Assembly (NCBI GenBank): GCA_900549405.1
Contig: URNZ01000003.1
Coordinates: 1 to 64,000 of the forward strand
Direction of reading: 5' to 3'
Origin: an uncultured Eubacteriales bacterium
GTDB lineage: Bacteria > Bacillota > Clostridia > Oscillospirales > Oscillospiraceae
DNA length: 64,000 nucleotides
Below the pieces are notes generated by a model. The model searched no databases and was not told the DNA's origin. It saw nothing but the letters and a program-made list of their open reading frames with translations. This document shows, one piece after another, positions 1 through 6,562 of the stretch. A program made the position numbers and the translations under genes. Every line of letters starts with the position of its first letter. The first letter of the stretch is position 1.

Positions 1-1
1 G

Positions 2-868
2 TGCGCCTTTAAAGAGGGGGTGCGGGTGGTCTGCCTGTATGGCGGCCAGCCCATCGACCGGCAGATCAACCAGTTGAAAAAGTCCCCCCAGATCGTGGTG
101 GCCACCCCGGGCCGCCTGATGGACCACATGAAGCGGCGCACCGTCCGCCTGGACAAGGTGCAGACCGTGGTGCTGGACGAGGCCGACCGGATGCTGGATA
201 TGGGCTTTGTCCGGGACGTGACCCACATTCTGGACACCATGCCAAAGCGGCGGAATCTGGGCATGTTCTCCGCCACCATCTCCCGGGAGGTGCTGGACAT
301 CTCCTGGGTCTATCAGCGGGACCCGGTGGAGATCACCGTCCAGGCCGACCAGGAGAACCGGCCCGACATCGCCCAGTACAGCCTTCAGGTGGACCGCAGC
401 GAAAAGGCCGACGTGATGGCCCATCTGCTGGACATGGGGGGCTATGAGCGGGTCATCGCCTTCTGCAACACCAAGAACATGACCGACCGGCTGGCCGGGC
501 TGCTGGATATGCGGGGCATCTCCTGCGCGGCCATCCACGGGGACATCCCCCAGGCGGTGCGGGAAAAGACCCTGCAAAAATTCCGGGAGGGCAAGATGCG
601 GGTGCTGGTGGCCACCGACGTGGCCGCCCGGGGCCTGGACATCGACGACGTGGACGCGGTGTTCAACTATGACGTGCCCGACGAGAACGAGTATTATATC
701 CATCGAATTGGCCGCACGGGCCGGGCCAAGCGCCACGGTGTGGCCTTCTCCCTGGTGTCCTCGGTGACGGAGAGCATCCGCCTGGACGACATCAAAAAGG
801 CCACCGGCAGCCAGATCCGGGCCGTCCACTTCAACGACCACGGGGACCTGGTCGCCGCCAAGGCCTGA
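2..868 (+). CDS. DEAD-box RNA helicase, C-terminal part (5' end outside window)
   Basis: ATP-dependent RNA helicase of superfamily 2. The frame is already open at base 2, so the gene starts upstream; the GTG at 20 is internal. The visible part holds motif II as DEAD within VLDEADRMLDMGF (about 168-206), motif III as SAT (about 271-279), motif V as ARGLDI and motif VI as HRIGRTGR (about 697-720). The Q motif and Walker A are not in the window. The protein ends soon after the second RecA domain, without the long basic or RRM-like tail of DbpA/CshA-type helicases. Members unwind short duplexes in ribosome assembly or mRNA turnover; the exact subfamily cannot be fixed from this part. It is followed after 74 bases by a PspC-type gene on the same strand, with no obvious terminator between. 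Confidence 0.93.
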   Translation, partial: CAFKEGVRVVCLYGGQPIDRQINQLKKSPQIVVATPGRLMDHMKRRTVRLDKVQTVVLDEADRMLDMGFVRDVTHILDTMPKRRNLGMFSATISREVLDISWVYQRDPVEITVQADQENRPDIAQYSLQVDRSEKADVMAHLLDMGGYERVIAFCNTKNMTDRLAGLLDMRGISCAAIHGDIPQAVREKTLQKFREGKMRVLVATDVAARGLDIDDVDAVFNYDVPDENEYYIHRIGRTGRAKRHGVAFSLVSSVTESIRLDDIKKATGSQIRAVHFNDHGDLVAAKA

Positions 869-942
869 CTGGACCGAACCGGCCAAACATCATACCATAA
901 GAACAAGGGCAGTTTCTGCCCACTGCGACGGAGGTGCTGAGC

Positions 943-1146
943 ATGGAACAAAAGCGGCTTTACCGAACGGAAGGAAACGACAAAATGCTGTGCGGCGTGT
1001 GCGGCGGCTTTGGGGAATACTTTAACGTGGACCCCAATCTGGTCCGGGTGGGCTGGGTGCTGCTCAGCCTGTTCACCTGCACCGTGGGCGTGGTGGCCTA
1101 TGCCGCCTGTGCCCTCATCCTGCCCACCAAGAGCGAGCTGTATTAA
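943..1146 (+). CDS. PspC-domain membrane protein, 67 aa
   Basis: Small PspC-family protein. The family core is visible as KMLCGVCGGFGEYFNVDPNLVR (written here in family terms: a Gly-rich CGVCGG turn followed by an amphipathic stretch), then one hydrophobic segment of about 22 residues ending ALILP. In enterobacteria PspC takes part in the phage-shock envelope stress response; stand-alone PspC proteins in Firmicutes are mostly uncharacterised. I chose ATG 943 over an in-frame GTG at 934 because GGAGG at 930-934 sits eight bases before 943 and overlaps the GTG. No other psp gene is nearby. Confidence 0.88.
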   Translation: MEQKRLYRTEGNDKMLCGVCGGFGEYFNVDPNLVRVGWVLLSLFTCTVGVVAYAACALILPTKSELY

Positions 1147-1155
1147 ATTTTTGGG

Positions 1156-1184
1156 GTTCCCTGCCCCCTGCGGGGGCGGGGAAC
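1156..1184. repeat. GC-rich palindrome, copy A of a dispersed family
   Basis: Inverted repeat with arms GTTCCC-GCCCCC and GGGGGC-GGGAAC around a TGC loop. The core CCCCTGCGGGGG (or its complement CCCCCGCAGGGG) recurs in intergenic DNA at 13550-13581 and 19923-19949. There is no U-tract on either side, so a simple terminator is unlikely. A second small hairpin (GTCTC / GAGAC, about 1190-1208) follows before the next gene. Confidence 0.6.
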
Positions 1185-1241
1185 ATAAGGTCTCGTGTTC
1201 GAAAGAGACACAAAAGAGCAAAAGTAAGGAGAAAATGACCC

Positions 1242-2105
1242 ATGGAGATTCTGCTTCGTCCCTCCGTGCCGGAGGATGTGCCCGTCCAGCGGACGCTGTG
1301 GTCCCTGTCCTTTGGCGACGAGCGGGCCTATATCAACAACTTCTATAAGAACTACTACCGGCCTGACCGGGTGCTGGTGCTGGAGGTGGAGGGGGCCGTG
1401 CGGGCCATGACCGCCTGGTTCAGCACCGTGCTGAGCATCCCCGGCAAGGACCAGATCTTCCGGGCGGCCTATCTGTATGCCGTGTGCGTCCACCCCGACT
1501 GGCGGGGCAAGGGCCTGGCCAGCAAGCTGCTGGAGGGGGCCGGGCTCTATTTCCGGGACCGGGGCATCCAGGCCGTGACCACTGTGCCCGCCAGCCAGGA
1601 GCTCCACGGCTTCTTCGCCAAGCAGGGCTTTTTCGAGTGCTTCACCCAGGACGAGCGGCAGTGGACCCCGGAGCTGGCCAAAAAGGCCCCGGAGACCCTG
1701 CCCAAGATCAAGCTGGTGAACGCGGCGGAGTATGGCGTGCTACGGGAGGGCCTACTGTCTAAGCTGGGCCACATCGGCCTGCCCATGGACGCCCTGCTCT
1801 ATCAGGCCGGGTGCTGCCGCATCGACGGCGGCGGCATGTATCTGGTGGGCGCCCCCGCCGGTCCCGCCGCCCTGTGCGCCGAGGGCACCGGGGACAAGAC
1901 CCTGCTGGTCAAGGAGCTCATCGGCAGCCCCGAAGCGGTGGACCAGATCGCCGCCGTGCTGCCCCAGCTGCTGCCCAAGTTCGGCGGGACCTATCGCACC
2001 CTGGGCGACAGCGTGCCCTTCGGCATGATGAAGTGGCTCTCCCCGGAGCTGGATCAGGCCTGGGACCGGGACATCCGGGCCTATCTGGGTCTGGCATTTG
2101 ACTGA
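1242..2105 (+). CDS. GNAT-family N-acetyltransferase, 287 aa
   Basis: The N-terminal half has the GNAT fold signature: a beta strand LYAVCVHPDWRGKGLASKLL (residues about 79-98) contains the acetyl-CoA pyrophosphate-binding R/Q-x-x-G-x-G/A element as RGKGLA. The C-terminal 130 residues are less conserved and rich in Gly/Pro, perhaps a second substrate domain, as in two-domain GNATs of this length. Substrate is unknown. AAGGAG at 1226-1231 lies about ten bases before the ATG. The gene sits alone between a repeat element and a strong terminator at 2125. Confidence 0.82.
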   Translation: MEILLRPSVPEDVPVQRTLWSLSFGDERAYINNFYKNYYRPDRVLVLEVEGAVRAMTAWFSTVLSIPGKDQIFRAAYLYAVCVHPDWRGKGLASKLLEGAGLYFRDRGIQAVTTVPASQELHGFFAKQGFFECFTQDERQWTPELAKKAPETLPKIKLVNAAEYGVLREGLLSKLGHIGLPMDALLYQAGCCRIDGGGMYLVGAPAGPAALCAEGTGDKTLLVKELIGSPEAVDQIAAVLPQLLPKFGGTYRTLGDSVPFGMMKWLSPELDQAWDRDIRAYLGLAFD

Positions 2106-2124
2106 GAACTTGCAAAATGCACAA

Positions 2125-2162
2125 AAACAGCCCTTTCAATTTGTGAAAAGGGCTGTTTTTCT
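2125..2162 (+). terminator. Intrinsic terminator after the GNAT gene
   Basis: Stem AACAGCCCTTT / AAAGGGCTGTT with a short loop, followed by TTTTTCTCTTT. Confidence 0.9.
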
Positions 2163-2240
2163 CTTTCCCACAGGGGAACGGCAGACGCAAAAGGAAGAAC
2201 CACAGCCATTTGCCTGTGGTGACCCCAACAAAATTTCTGA

Positions 2241-2268
2241 TTTACACCTGGCCATTTTATGATATGAT
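2241..2268 (+). promoter_or_regulatory. Sigma-A-type promoter of gdhA
   Basis: TTTACA (2241-2246), 16-base spacer, TATGAT (2263-2268), giving a leader of about 90 bases before the gdhA start. Confidence 0.7.
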
Positions 2269-2365
2269 AGACACATCCGAAGAGGAAAAGGTTCCCTGAG
2301 TGCAAAATGAAAGAGAACCTTCAAAACATAAACCGACTGAAAAAATTTTTAGGAGGAACGAAGCA

Positions 2366-3718
2366 ATGAACAAGTACATTGAGCGCGTCATTGAGGCCAC
2401 CAAGGCCAAGAACTCCCACGAGCCCGAGTTTCTGCAGACCGTCGAGGAGGTCCTGACCTCTCTGGAGCCCGTCATCAACGCCCACCCCGAGTATGAGAAG
2501 GCCTGCCTGCTGGAGCGGATGGTCGAGCCCGAGCGCGCCATCGAGTTCCGCGTGACCTGGGAGGACGACAACCACGAGTGGCACGTCAACCGCGGCTACC
2601 GCGTTCAGTACAACGCGGCTCTTGGTCCCTTCAAGGGCGGCCTGCGTTTCGACCCCTCCGTTAACCTGTCCATCATCAAGTTCCTGGGCTTCGAGCAGGT
2701 CTTCAAGGACGCTATGACCGGCCTGCCCATCGGCGGCGCCAAGGGCGGTTCCGACTTCGATCCCCGCGGCCGCAGCGATGCCGAGATCATGCGTTTCTGC
2801 CAGGCCTTTATGACCGAGCTGTATCGCCACATCGGCCAGGACATCGACTGCCCCGCCGGCGACCTGGGCGTGGGCGGCCGTGAGATCGGCTACCTGTATG
2901 GCCAGTATCGCCGCATCGTCGGTGGTTCCGAGTTCGGCGCCGTGTCCGGCAAGTCCGTTGTCACCGGCGGTTCCATCCTGCGTCCCGAGGCCACCGGTTT
3001 CGGCGCTGTGTACTATCTGGTCGAGGCCCTGAAGCACGACGGCGTGGACATCAAGGGCAAGAAGATCGCCATCTCCGGCTACGGCAACGTGGGCTGGGGC
3101 ATCATGAAGAAGGCCGCTGAGCTGGGCGCCGCTGTCACCTACTTCGCCGGTCCCGACGGCTATGTTCACGATCCCGACGGTGTTGTCACCGAGGAGAAGC
3201 TGAACTACATCCTGGAGATGCGCGCCAACGATCCTAAGCACTGCAAGCCCTATGCTGACAAGTTCGGCTGCGAGTTCGTTCCCAACCAGAAGTGCTGGGG
3301 CGTCAAGGACGTGGACATCTACATGCCCGCCGCCACCCAGAACGACGTCAACCTGGAGTGGGCCAAGAAGATCGCTGAGTCCGGCGTGAAGTACTACATC
3401 GAGGTCGCCAACATGCCCACCACCAATGAGGCTCTGGAGTTCCTGAAGGAGCAGAAGCACATGGTCGTGGCTCCCTCCAAGGCTGTTAACGCCTGCGGCG
3501 TGGCCGTGTCCGAGCTGGAGATGGCTCAGAACGCCGAGCGTCTGTACTGGACCGCCGAGGAAGTCGACGCCAAGATGCACGCCATCATGAAGAACATCTA
3601 TCACAACTCTGTTGAGGCCGCTGAGCGCTATGGCCTGGGCTATGACCTGGTCGCCGGCGCCAACATCGTGGGCTTCCAGAAGGTTGCCGACGCTATGATG
3701 GCTCAGGGTATTTTCTAA
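2366..3718 (+). CDS. gdhA: NADP-type glutamate dehydrogenase, 450 aa
   Basis: Reversible reductive amination of 2-oxoglutarate to glutamate, a main ammonia-assimilation step. Length is that of the hexameric class I enzymes. Visible are the substrate-binding GPFKGGLRF (87-95), the catalytic-lysine motif PIGGAKGGSDFDP (121-133, Lys126) and the dinucleotide-binding GYGNVGWG (238-245). ATG 2366 is chosen over the longer frame from 2300 because AGGAGG at 2351-2356 lies nine bases upstream and family proteins begin at about this point. Codon use is strongly biased to C-ending codons with many GTT/GCT codons, as in highly expressed genes. It is a single-gene unit bounded by a promoter at 2241 and a terminator at 3745. 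Confidence 0.97.
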   Translation: MNKYIERVIEATKAKNSHEPEFLQTVEEVLTSLEPVINAHPEYEKACLLERMVEPERAIEFRVTWEDDNHEWHVNRGYRVQYNAALGPFKGGLRFDPSVNLSIIKFLGFEQVFKDAMTGLPIGGAKGGSDFDPRGRSDAEIMRFCQAFMTELYRHIGQDIDCPAGDLGVGGREIGYLYGQYRRIVGGSEFGAVSGKSVVTGGSILRPEATGFGAVYYLVEALKHDGVDIKGKKIAISGYGNVGWGIMKKAAELGAAVTYFAGPDGYVHDPDGVVTEEKLNYILEMRANDPKHCKPYADKFGCEFVPNQKCWGVKDVDIYMPAATQNDVNLEWAKKIAESGVKYYIEVANMPTTNEALEFLKEQKHMVVAPSKAVNACGVAVSELEMAQNAERLYWTAEEVDAKMHAIMKNIYHNSVEAAERYGLGYDLVAGANIVGFQKVADAMMAQGIF

Positions 3719-3744
3719 TCGAAAACCCAAATAGACCTTTCTTT

Positions 3745-3777
3745 CGGGGAAGCGGCAATGCCGCTTCCCCGATTTTT
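3745..3777 (+). terminator. Intrinsic terminator of gdhA
   Basis: Near-perfect stem CGGGGAAGCGG / CCGCTTCCCCG followed by ATTTTTA. Confidence 0.9.
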
Positions 3778-3811
3778 ATGCCCATTTCCTATAGCTTTCC
3801 GCCGTGGGACA

Positions 3812-3820
3812 TGATATAAT
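3812..3820 (+). promoter_or_regulatory. Extended -10 promoter upstream of prfC
   Basis: TGATATAAT is an extended -10 (TGn plus perfect TATAAT). I see no good -35 at 16-18 bases upstream. Confidence 0.6.
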
Positions 3821-3901
3821 AGCTACACTTGCGGCTGCACGGGTCATTCAGCTTACCCAGCCGCCTTTCTATGCGAATTTTTGATAAGGGAGTGGACCCT
3901 T

Positions 3902-5509
3902 TTGTCCAAATACGAAGCGGAAATCAAGCGCAGACGCACCTTTGCCATCATCTCTCACCCCGACGCGGGCAAGACCACCCTGACGGAGAAGTTCCTGCTG
4001 TACGGCGGAGCCATCGCCCAGGCCGGTCAGGTAAAGGGCAAGAAGAACACCCGGGCCGCCACCTCCGACTGGATGGAGATCGAAAAGCAGCGCGGCATCT
4101 CCGTCACCTCCTCGGTGATGCAGTTTCAGTATGAGGGCTTCTGCATCAACATCCTGGATACCCCCGGCCACCAGGACTTCTCCGAGGACACCTACCGCAC
4201 CCTGATGGCCGCCGACTCCGCCGTGATGGTCATCGACGCGGCCAAGGGCGTGGAGGCCCAGACCCGCAAGCTGTTCAAGGTGTGCGCCATGCGGGACATC
4301 CCCATCTTCACCTTCATCAACAAGATGGACCGGGAGAGCCGGGACCCCTTTGAGCTGTGCGAGGAGCTGGAGCACGAGCTGGGCATCGACACCTATGCCG
4401 TGAACTGGCCCATCGGCTGCGGCAAGGAGTTCCAGGGCGTGTATGACCGGCAGAACCGGAAGATCATCCACTTCACCTCCAACACCAACGCCCGGGCGGC
4501 CACCGCCACCGAGATCGAGCCCGACGACCCCGCCCTGGCCGACCTCATCGGCCAGGCCCGCCGGGACCAGCTGGTGGACGAGATCGAGCTGCTGGACGGG
4601 GCCTCCTGCGACTTTGACATGGACCGGGTGCGCCACGGCAAGCTGTCCCCCGTGTTCTTCGGCTCCGCCCTGACCAATTTCGGCGTGGAGCCCTTTTTGG
4701 AGGAGTTCCTGCGCATGACCACCGCCCCTCTGCCCCGCCGGGCCGGGGACGAGATCATCGACTCCTTCGACGACGACTTCTCCGCCTTTGTCTTCAAAAT
4801 TCAGGCCAACATGAACAAGGCCCACCGGGACCGCATCGCCTTTATGCGGGTGGTCTCCGGCAAGTTCGAGGCGGACAAAGAGGTCTATCACATGCAGGGC
4901 GGCAAAAAGATCCGCCTGTCCCGCCCCCAGCAGCTGATGGCCGCCGAGCGGGAGATCATCGAGGAGGCCTATGCCGGAGATATCATCGGCGTGTTCGACC
5001 CGGGCATCTTCTCCATCGGCGACACCCTGTGCGCCCCGGGGAAGAAGTTCAAGTTCGACCCCATCCCCACCTTCGCCCCGGAGCATTTCCAGCGCATCCG
5101 CTCCATCGACACCATGAAGCGCAAGCAGTTCTTAAAGGGTGTGGAACAGATCGCCCAGGAGGGTGCCATCCAGATTTTCAAGACCCCCTACACCGGCATG
5201 GAGGAGGTCATCGTGGGCGTGGTGGGCACCCTGCAGTTCGACGTGCTGGAGTATCGCCTGCGCAGCGAGTATAACGTGGAGCTGTATAAAGAGGGCCTGC
5301 CCTATGAGTATCTGCGCTGGATCGTCCGGGACGACCCGGATGCCCCGCCCCTGAAGGAGGAGGACCTGCTGCTGCCCAACGACGCCAAGCTGGTGGAGGA
5401 CTACAAGGGCAACCAGCTGCTCCTCTTTGCCGCCCAGTGGTCCATCCAGTGGGTGCAGGACAAGAACAAGGACCTGAAGCTGGCCGAATTCGGCGGCGCG
5501 AAGTTTTAA
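3902..5509 (+). CDS. prfC: Peptide chain release factor 3 (RF3), 535 aa
   Basis: Translational GTPase that recycles RF1/RF2 from the ribosome after peptide release. G1 is SHPDAGKTT (18-26), switch I RGISVTSS (64-71), G3 DTPGHQDF (86-93), and NKMD follows near residue 140; the RF3-specific C-terminal domains complete the family length. I place the start at TTG 3902 because GGGAG at 3888-3892 is nine bases upstream and the resulting N-terminus MSKYEAEIKRRRTF matches the family; an in-frame TTG at 3881 would add seven residues with no ribosome site. Single gene, own promoter and terminator. Confidence 0.96.
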   Translation: MSKYEAEIKRRRTFAIISHPDAGKTTLTEKFLLYGGAIAQAGQVKGKKNTRAATSDWMEIEKQRGISVTSSVMQFQYEGFCINILDTPGHQDFSEDTYRTLMAADSAVMVIDAAKGVEAQTRKLFKVCAMRDIPIFTFINKMDRESRDPFELCEELEHELGIDTYAVNWPIGCGKEFQGVYDRQNRKIIHFTSNTNARAATATEIEPDDPALADLIGQARRDQLVDEIELLDGASCDFDMDRVRHGKLSPVFFGSALTNFGVEPFLEEFLRMTTAPLPRRAGDEIIDSFDDDFSAFVFKIQANMNKAHRDRIAFMRVVSGKFEADKEVYHMQGGKKIRLSRPQQLMAAEREIIEEAYAGDIIGVFDPGIFSIGDTLCAPGKKFKFDPIPTFAPEHFQRIRSIDTMKRKQFLKGVEQIAQEGAIQIFKTPYTGMEEVIVGVVGTLQFDVLEYRLRSEYNVELYKEGLPYEYLRWIVRDDPDAPPLKEEDLLLPNDAKLVEDYKGNQLLLFAAQWSIQWVQDKNKDLKLAEFGGAKF

Positions 5510-5512
5510 TAA

Positions 5513-5549
5513 AAAAAGTCGATCCCCCAGAGCGGGAGATTGACTTTTT
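5513..5549 (+). terminator. Intrinsic terminator of prfC
   Basis: Imperfect stem AAAAGTC-ATC-CCC / GGG-GAT-GACTTTT with a U-tract. Its right arm contains the -35 box of the next plus-strand promoter (5540-5545). Confidence 0.7.
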
Positions 5550-5567
5550 ACCAAATCATGTTATACT
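5540..5567 (+). promoter_or_regulatory. Promoter of candidate antitoxin RNA
   Basis: TTGACT (5540-5545), 16-base spacer, TATACT (5562-5567). It points into a region with no plus-strand gene and ends at a strong terminator about 100 bases on. Confidence 0.7.
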
Positions 5568-5573
5568 GAACAT

Positions 5574-5670
5574 AAGAGAAGGCGCTGCCGGTAGACGGGA
5601 GCCCCTCGATATTACTTCAAAGAAGTAACCGTTAAGTGGCCAAACTTAGGGCGGTTACTTCTTTTTATTT
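5574..5670 (+). ncRNA. Candidate antisense antitoxin RNA of a type I toxin-antitoxin pair
   Basis: Predicted transcript of about 97 bases from the promoter at 5540 to a terminator whose stem is AGAAGTAACCG (5621-5631) and its complement (5652-5662), with a second inner stem TAAGT / ACTTA and a T-rich tail. It has no credible reading frame. It is complementary to the 3' end of the small hydrophobic toxin-like gene at 5655-5741 and to that gene's downstream hairpin. Similar hairpins beside short holin-like ORFs are, to my recollection, common in Firmicutes. Role as antitoxin is inference. Confidence 0.55.
5621..5670. terminator. Shared bidirectional terminator hairpin
   Basis: An 11-bp stem with an inner 5-bp stem. 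On the plus strand it is followed by TTTTTATTT; on the minus strand by CTTTGAAGTAATA, so it can also end the toxin mRNA. Confidence 0.75.
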
Positions 5671-5741
5671 ATCTGGAGAACCAGAGAAATGATGCTGACG
5701 ATCAAAATGCCGAGCTGAAACAGGTCGGAATAAGTGACCAT
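5655..5741 (-). CDS. Small holin-like hydrophobic peptide, candidate type I toxin, 28 aa
   Basis: ATG at 5741 (reading left) encodes 28 residues: a short polar start MVTYSDLF, a single hydrophobic helix of about 15 residues rich in Ile/Leu/Val, and a basic end QINKKK. This matches the architecture of the putative holin-like toxins of Firmicutes (short membrane peptides ending in lysines). The ribosome site is very strong (AGGAGG, 5754-5759 on the opposite strand) but lies in a stem. Promoter at 5861-5889. No phage gene is near, so a phage holin is unlikely. The peptide is too short for usual gene callers. Confidence 0.65.
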   Translation of the reverse strand: MVTYSDLFQLGILIVSIISLVLQINKKK

Positions 5742-5854
5742 GACATCACCCCCCCTCCTATGTAGTGGAGGAGGTACAAAGAAGTGTGGCCTCCTCCCGA
5801 AGGAGGGACCCCCGCCTACCGCATACTGGCAGCGCCAGCGCATATCCATGCGCC
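5742..5854 (-). promoter_or_regulatory. Structured toxin leader with sequestered ribosome site
   Basis: In the predicted 110-base leader the toxin's AGGAGG (complement of 5754-5759) can pair with CCTCCT (complement of 5769-5774) across a nine-base loop. Just upstream is a CCTCC-TTCG-GGAGG hairpin (complement of 5793-5806), which could compete for the same pyrimidine run. Such anti-Shine-Dalgarno pairing is typical of type I toxin mRNAs. Confidence 0.55.
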
Positions 5855-5860
5855 AGAGAT

Positions 5861-5889
5861 ATTATAGCATATTATGCAGAATGTGGCAA
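5861..5889 (-). promoter_or_regulatory. Promoter of the holin-like toxin gene
   Basis: Minus strand TTGCCA (5884-5889), 17-base spacer, perfect TATAAT (5861-5866). Confidence 0.75.
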
Positions 5890-5907
5890 TCACGGTATTT
5901 TAAAATT

Positions 5908-5949
5908 GGAGGACGGTTCCTGTGACCTAAATCACAGGGACCGTCCTCC
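5908..5949. repeat. 18-bp-stem hairpin, REP-like palindrome
   Basis: Arms 5908-5925 and 5932-5949 are complementary over 18 positions with one G-T pair and a 6-base loop. The ACGGTTCCTGTGA-type arm resembles palindromes I recall as dispersed in Firmicutes genomes. It lies 15 bases beyond the stop of the minus-strand gene 5965-6426 and could also serve as its terminator, though only a short T-run follows. Confidence 0.6.
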
Positions 5950-5964
5950 TGACTTTGGTGAGGA

Positions 5965-6426
5965 TCATTCCAGCCAAAATTCCCAGCTGAAAAATTCCCG
6001 GCTGCCGTGGAGGCCGAACACCGCCCGGTATTGGCCGGGGGCCAGCTTTGCGCGGTAGGGGGTCAGGGAGAAGTCGAACGCGGCAGAAGTGCCGGGAGAG
6101 ACGTACAGCAGGTTGGCGGTCTCGCCGGTCTGGTCCGTGGGCGGGACGAAGTACCACGCGCCGTTTTTCTGCACCTCCAGGCGGGGCTTGTCCAGCTCTC
6201 CCTCATAGTCTCCGACATTGGAGACGCGAAGGGTGATCTGGTCCGTGTCCAGGGGATACCGGTCCGCGTCGGCGGTGCAGAGGAATTGGCCGGATGGCTG
6301 CCCGGCATAGGGGGACAGCCCGGCCCTGTGGTGCAGCCACAGGAGCAGAGCGGCGGCGCAGAGCACAAAAATCAGAAGCAAAAGCAGCTGCCTTTTACGG
6401 GAACGGCTATGGTCGGTGGCAGGCAT
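5965..6426 (-). CDS. Membrane-anchored Ig-like domain protein, 153 aa
   Basis: Basic N-terminus (HSRSRKRQ) then one hydrophobic helix of about 18 residues, then a soluble domain with beta-strand periodicity: ITLRVSNVGDYEG, RLEVQKNGAWYFVPP, LLYVSPGTSAAFDFSLTPY and GQYRAVFGLHG. This is the pattern of a bacterial Ig-like domain found in Firmicutes lipoprotein-like proteins. Function unknown; likely displayed outside the membrane. The first ATG (6432) directly abuts GGAGGG, so I choose the second (6426), seven bases from GGAGG. A possible promoter is TTGCCA-18-TACACT on the minus strand near 6484-6514. Confidence 0.7.
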   Translation of the reverse strand: MPATDHSRSRKRQLLLLLIFVLCAAALLLWLHHRAGLSPYAGQPSGQFLCTADADRYPLDTDQITLRVSNVGDYEGELDKPRLEVQKNGAWYFVPPTDQTGETANLLYVSPGTSAAFDFSLTPYRAKLAPGQYRAVFGLHGSREFFSWEFWLE

Positions 6427-6514
6427 TTTCATCCCTCCTGTGATTCAATGGTTCCAAATCAGCAGCGGGGCGTTCTTCCGCCTATAGTGTATCATGCCGA
6501 AATCCAAATTGGCA

Positions 6515-6546
6515 ACAAAAAAGGACCGCACTTGGCGGTCCTTTTT
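6515..6546 (-). terminator. Intrinsic terminator of the first MATE gene
   Basis: Stem AAAAAGGACCGC / GCGGTCCTTTTT with a T-run on both strands; lies 17 bases beyond the stop at 6563. Confidence 0.9.
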
Positions 6547-6562
6547 GCGTGTATATAGCGCC

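Noticed and set aside
1156..1184. Intrinsic terminator after the PspC gene
   Set aside because: The GC stem has no U-tract on either strand and matches a dispersed palindrome family.
2321..3730. 469-codon open frame antisense to gdhA, and similar long antisense frames (for example 12335-13516, 15038-16198, 25300-26331)
   Set aside because: They mirror highly biased C-ending codons of the real gene; their products are low-complexity Gly/His/Ala/Leu/Val sequence with no ribosome site or known domain.
5655..5741. Phage holin
   Set aside because: No phage gene nearby, only 28 residues, and paired with an antisense transcript unit, which fits a type I toxin better.
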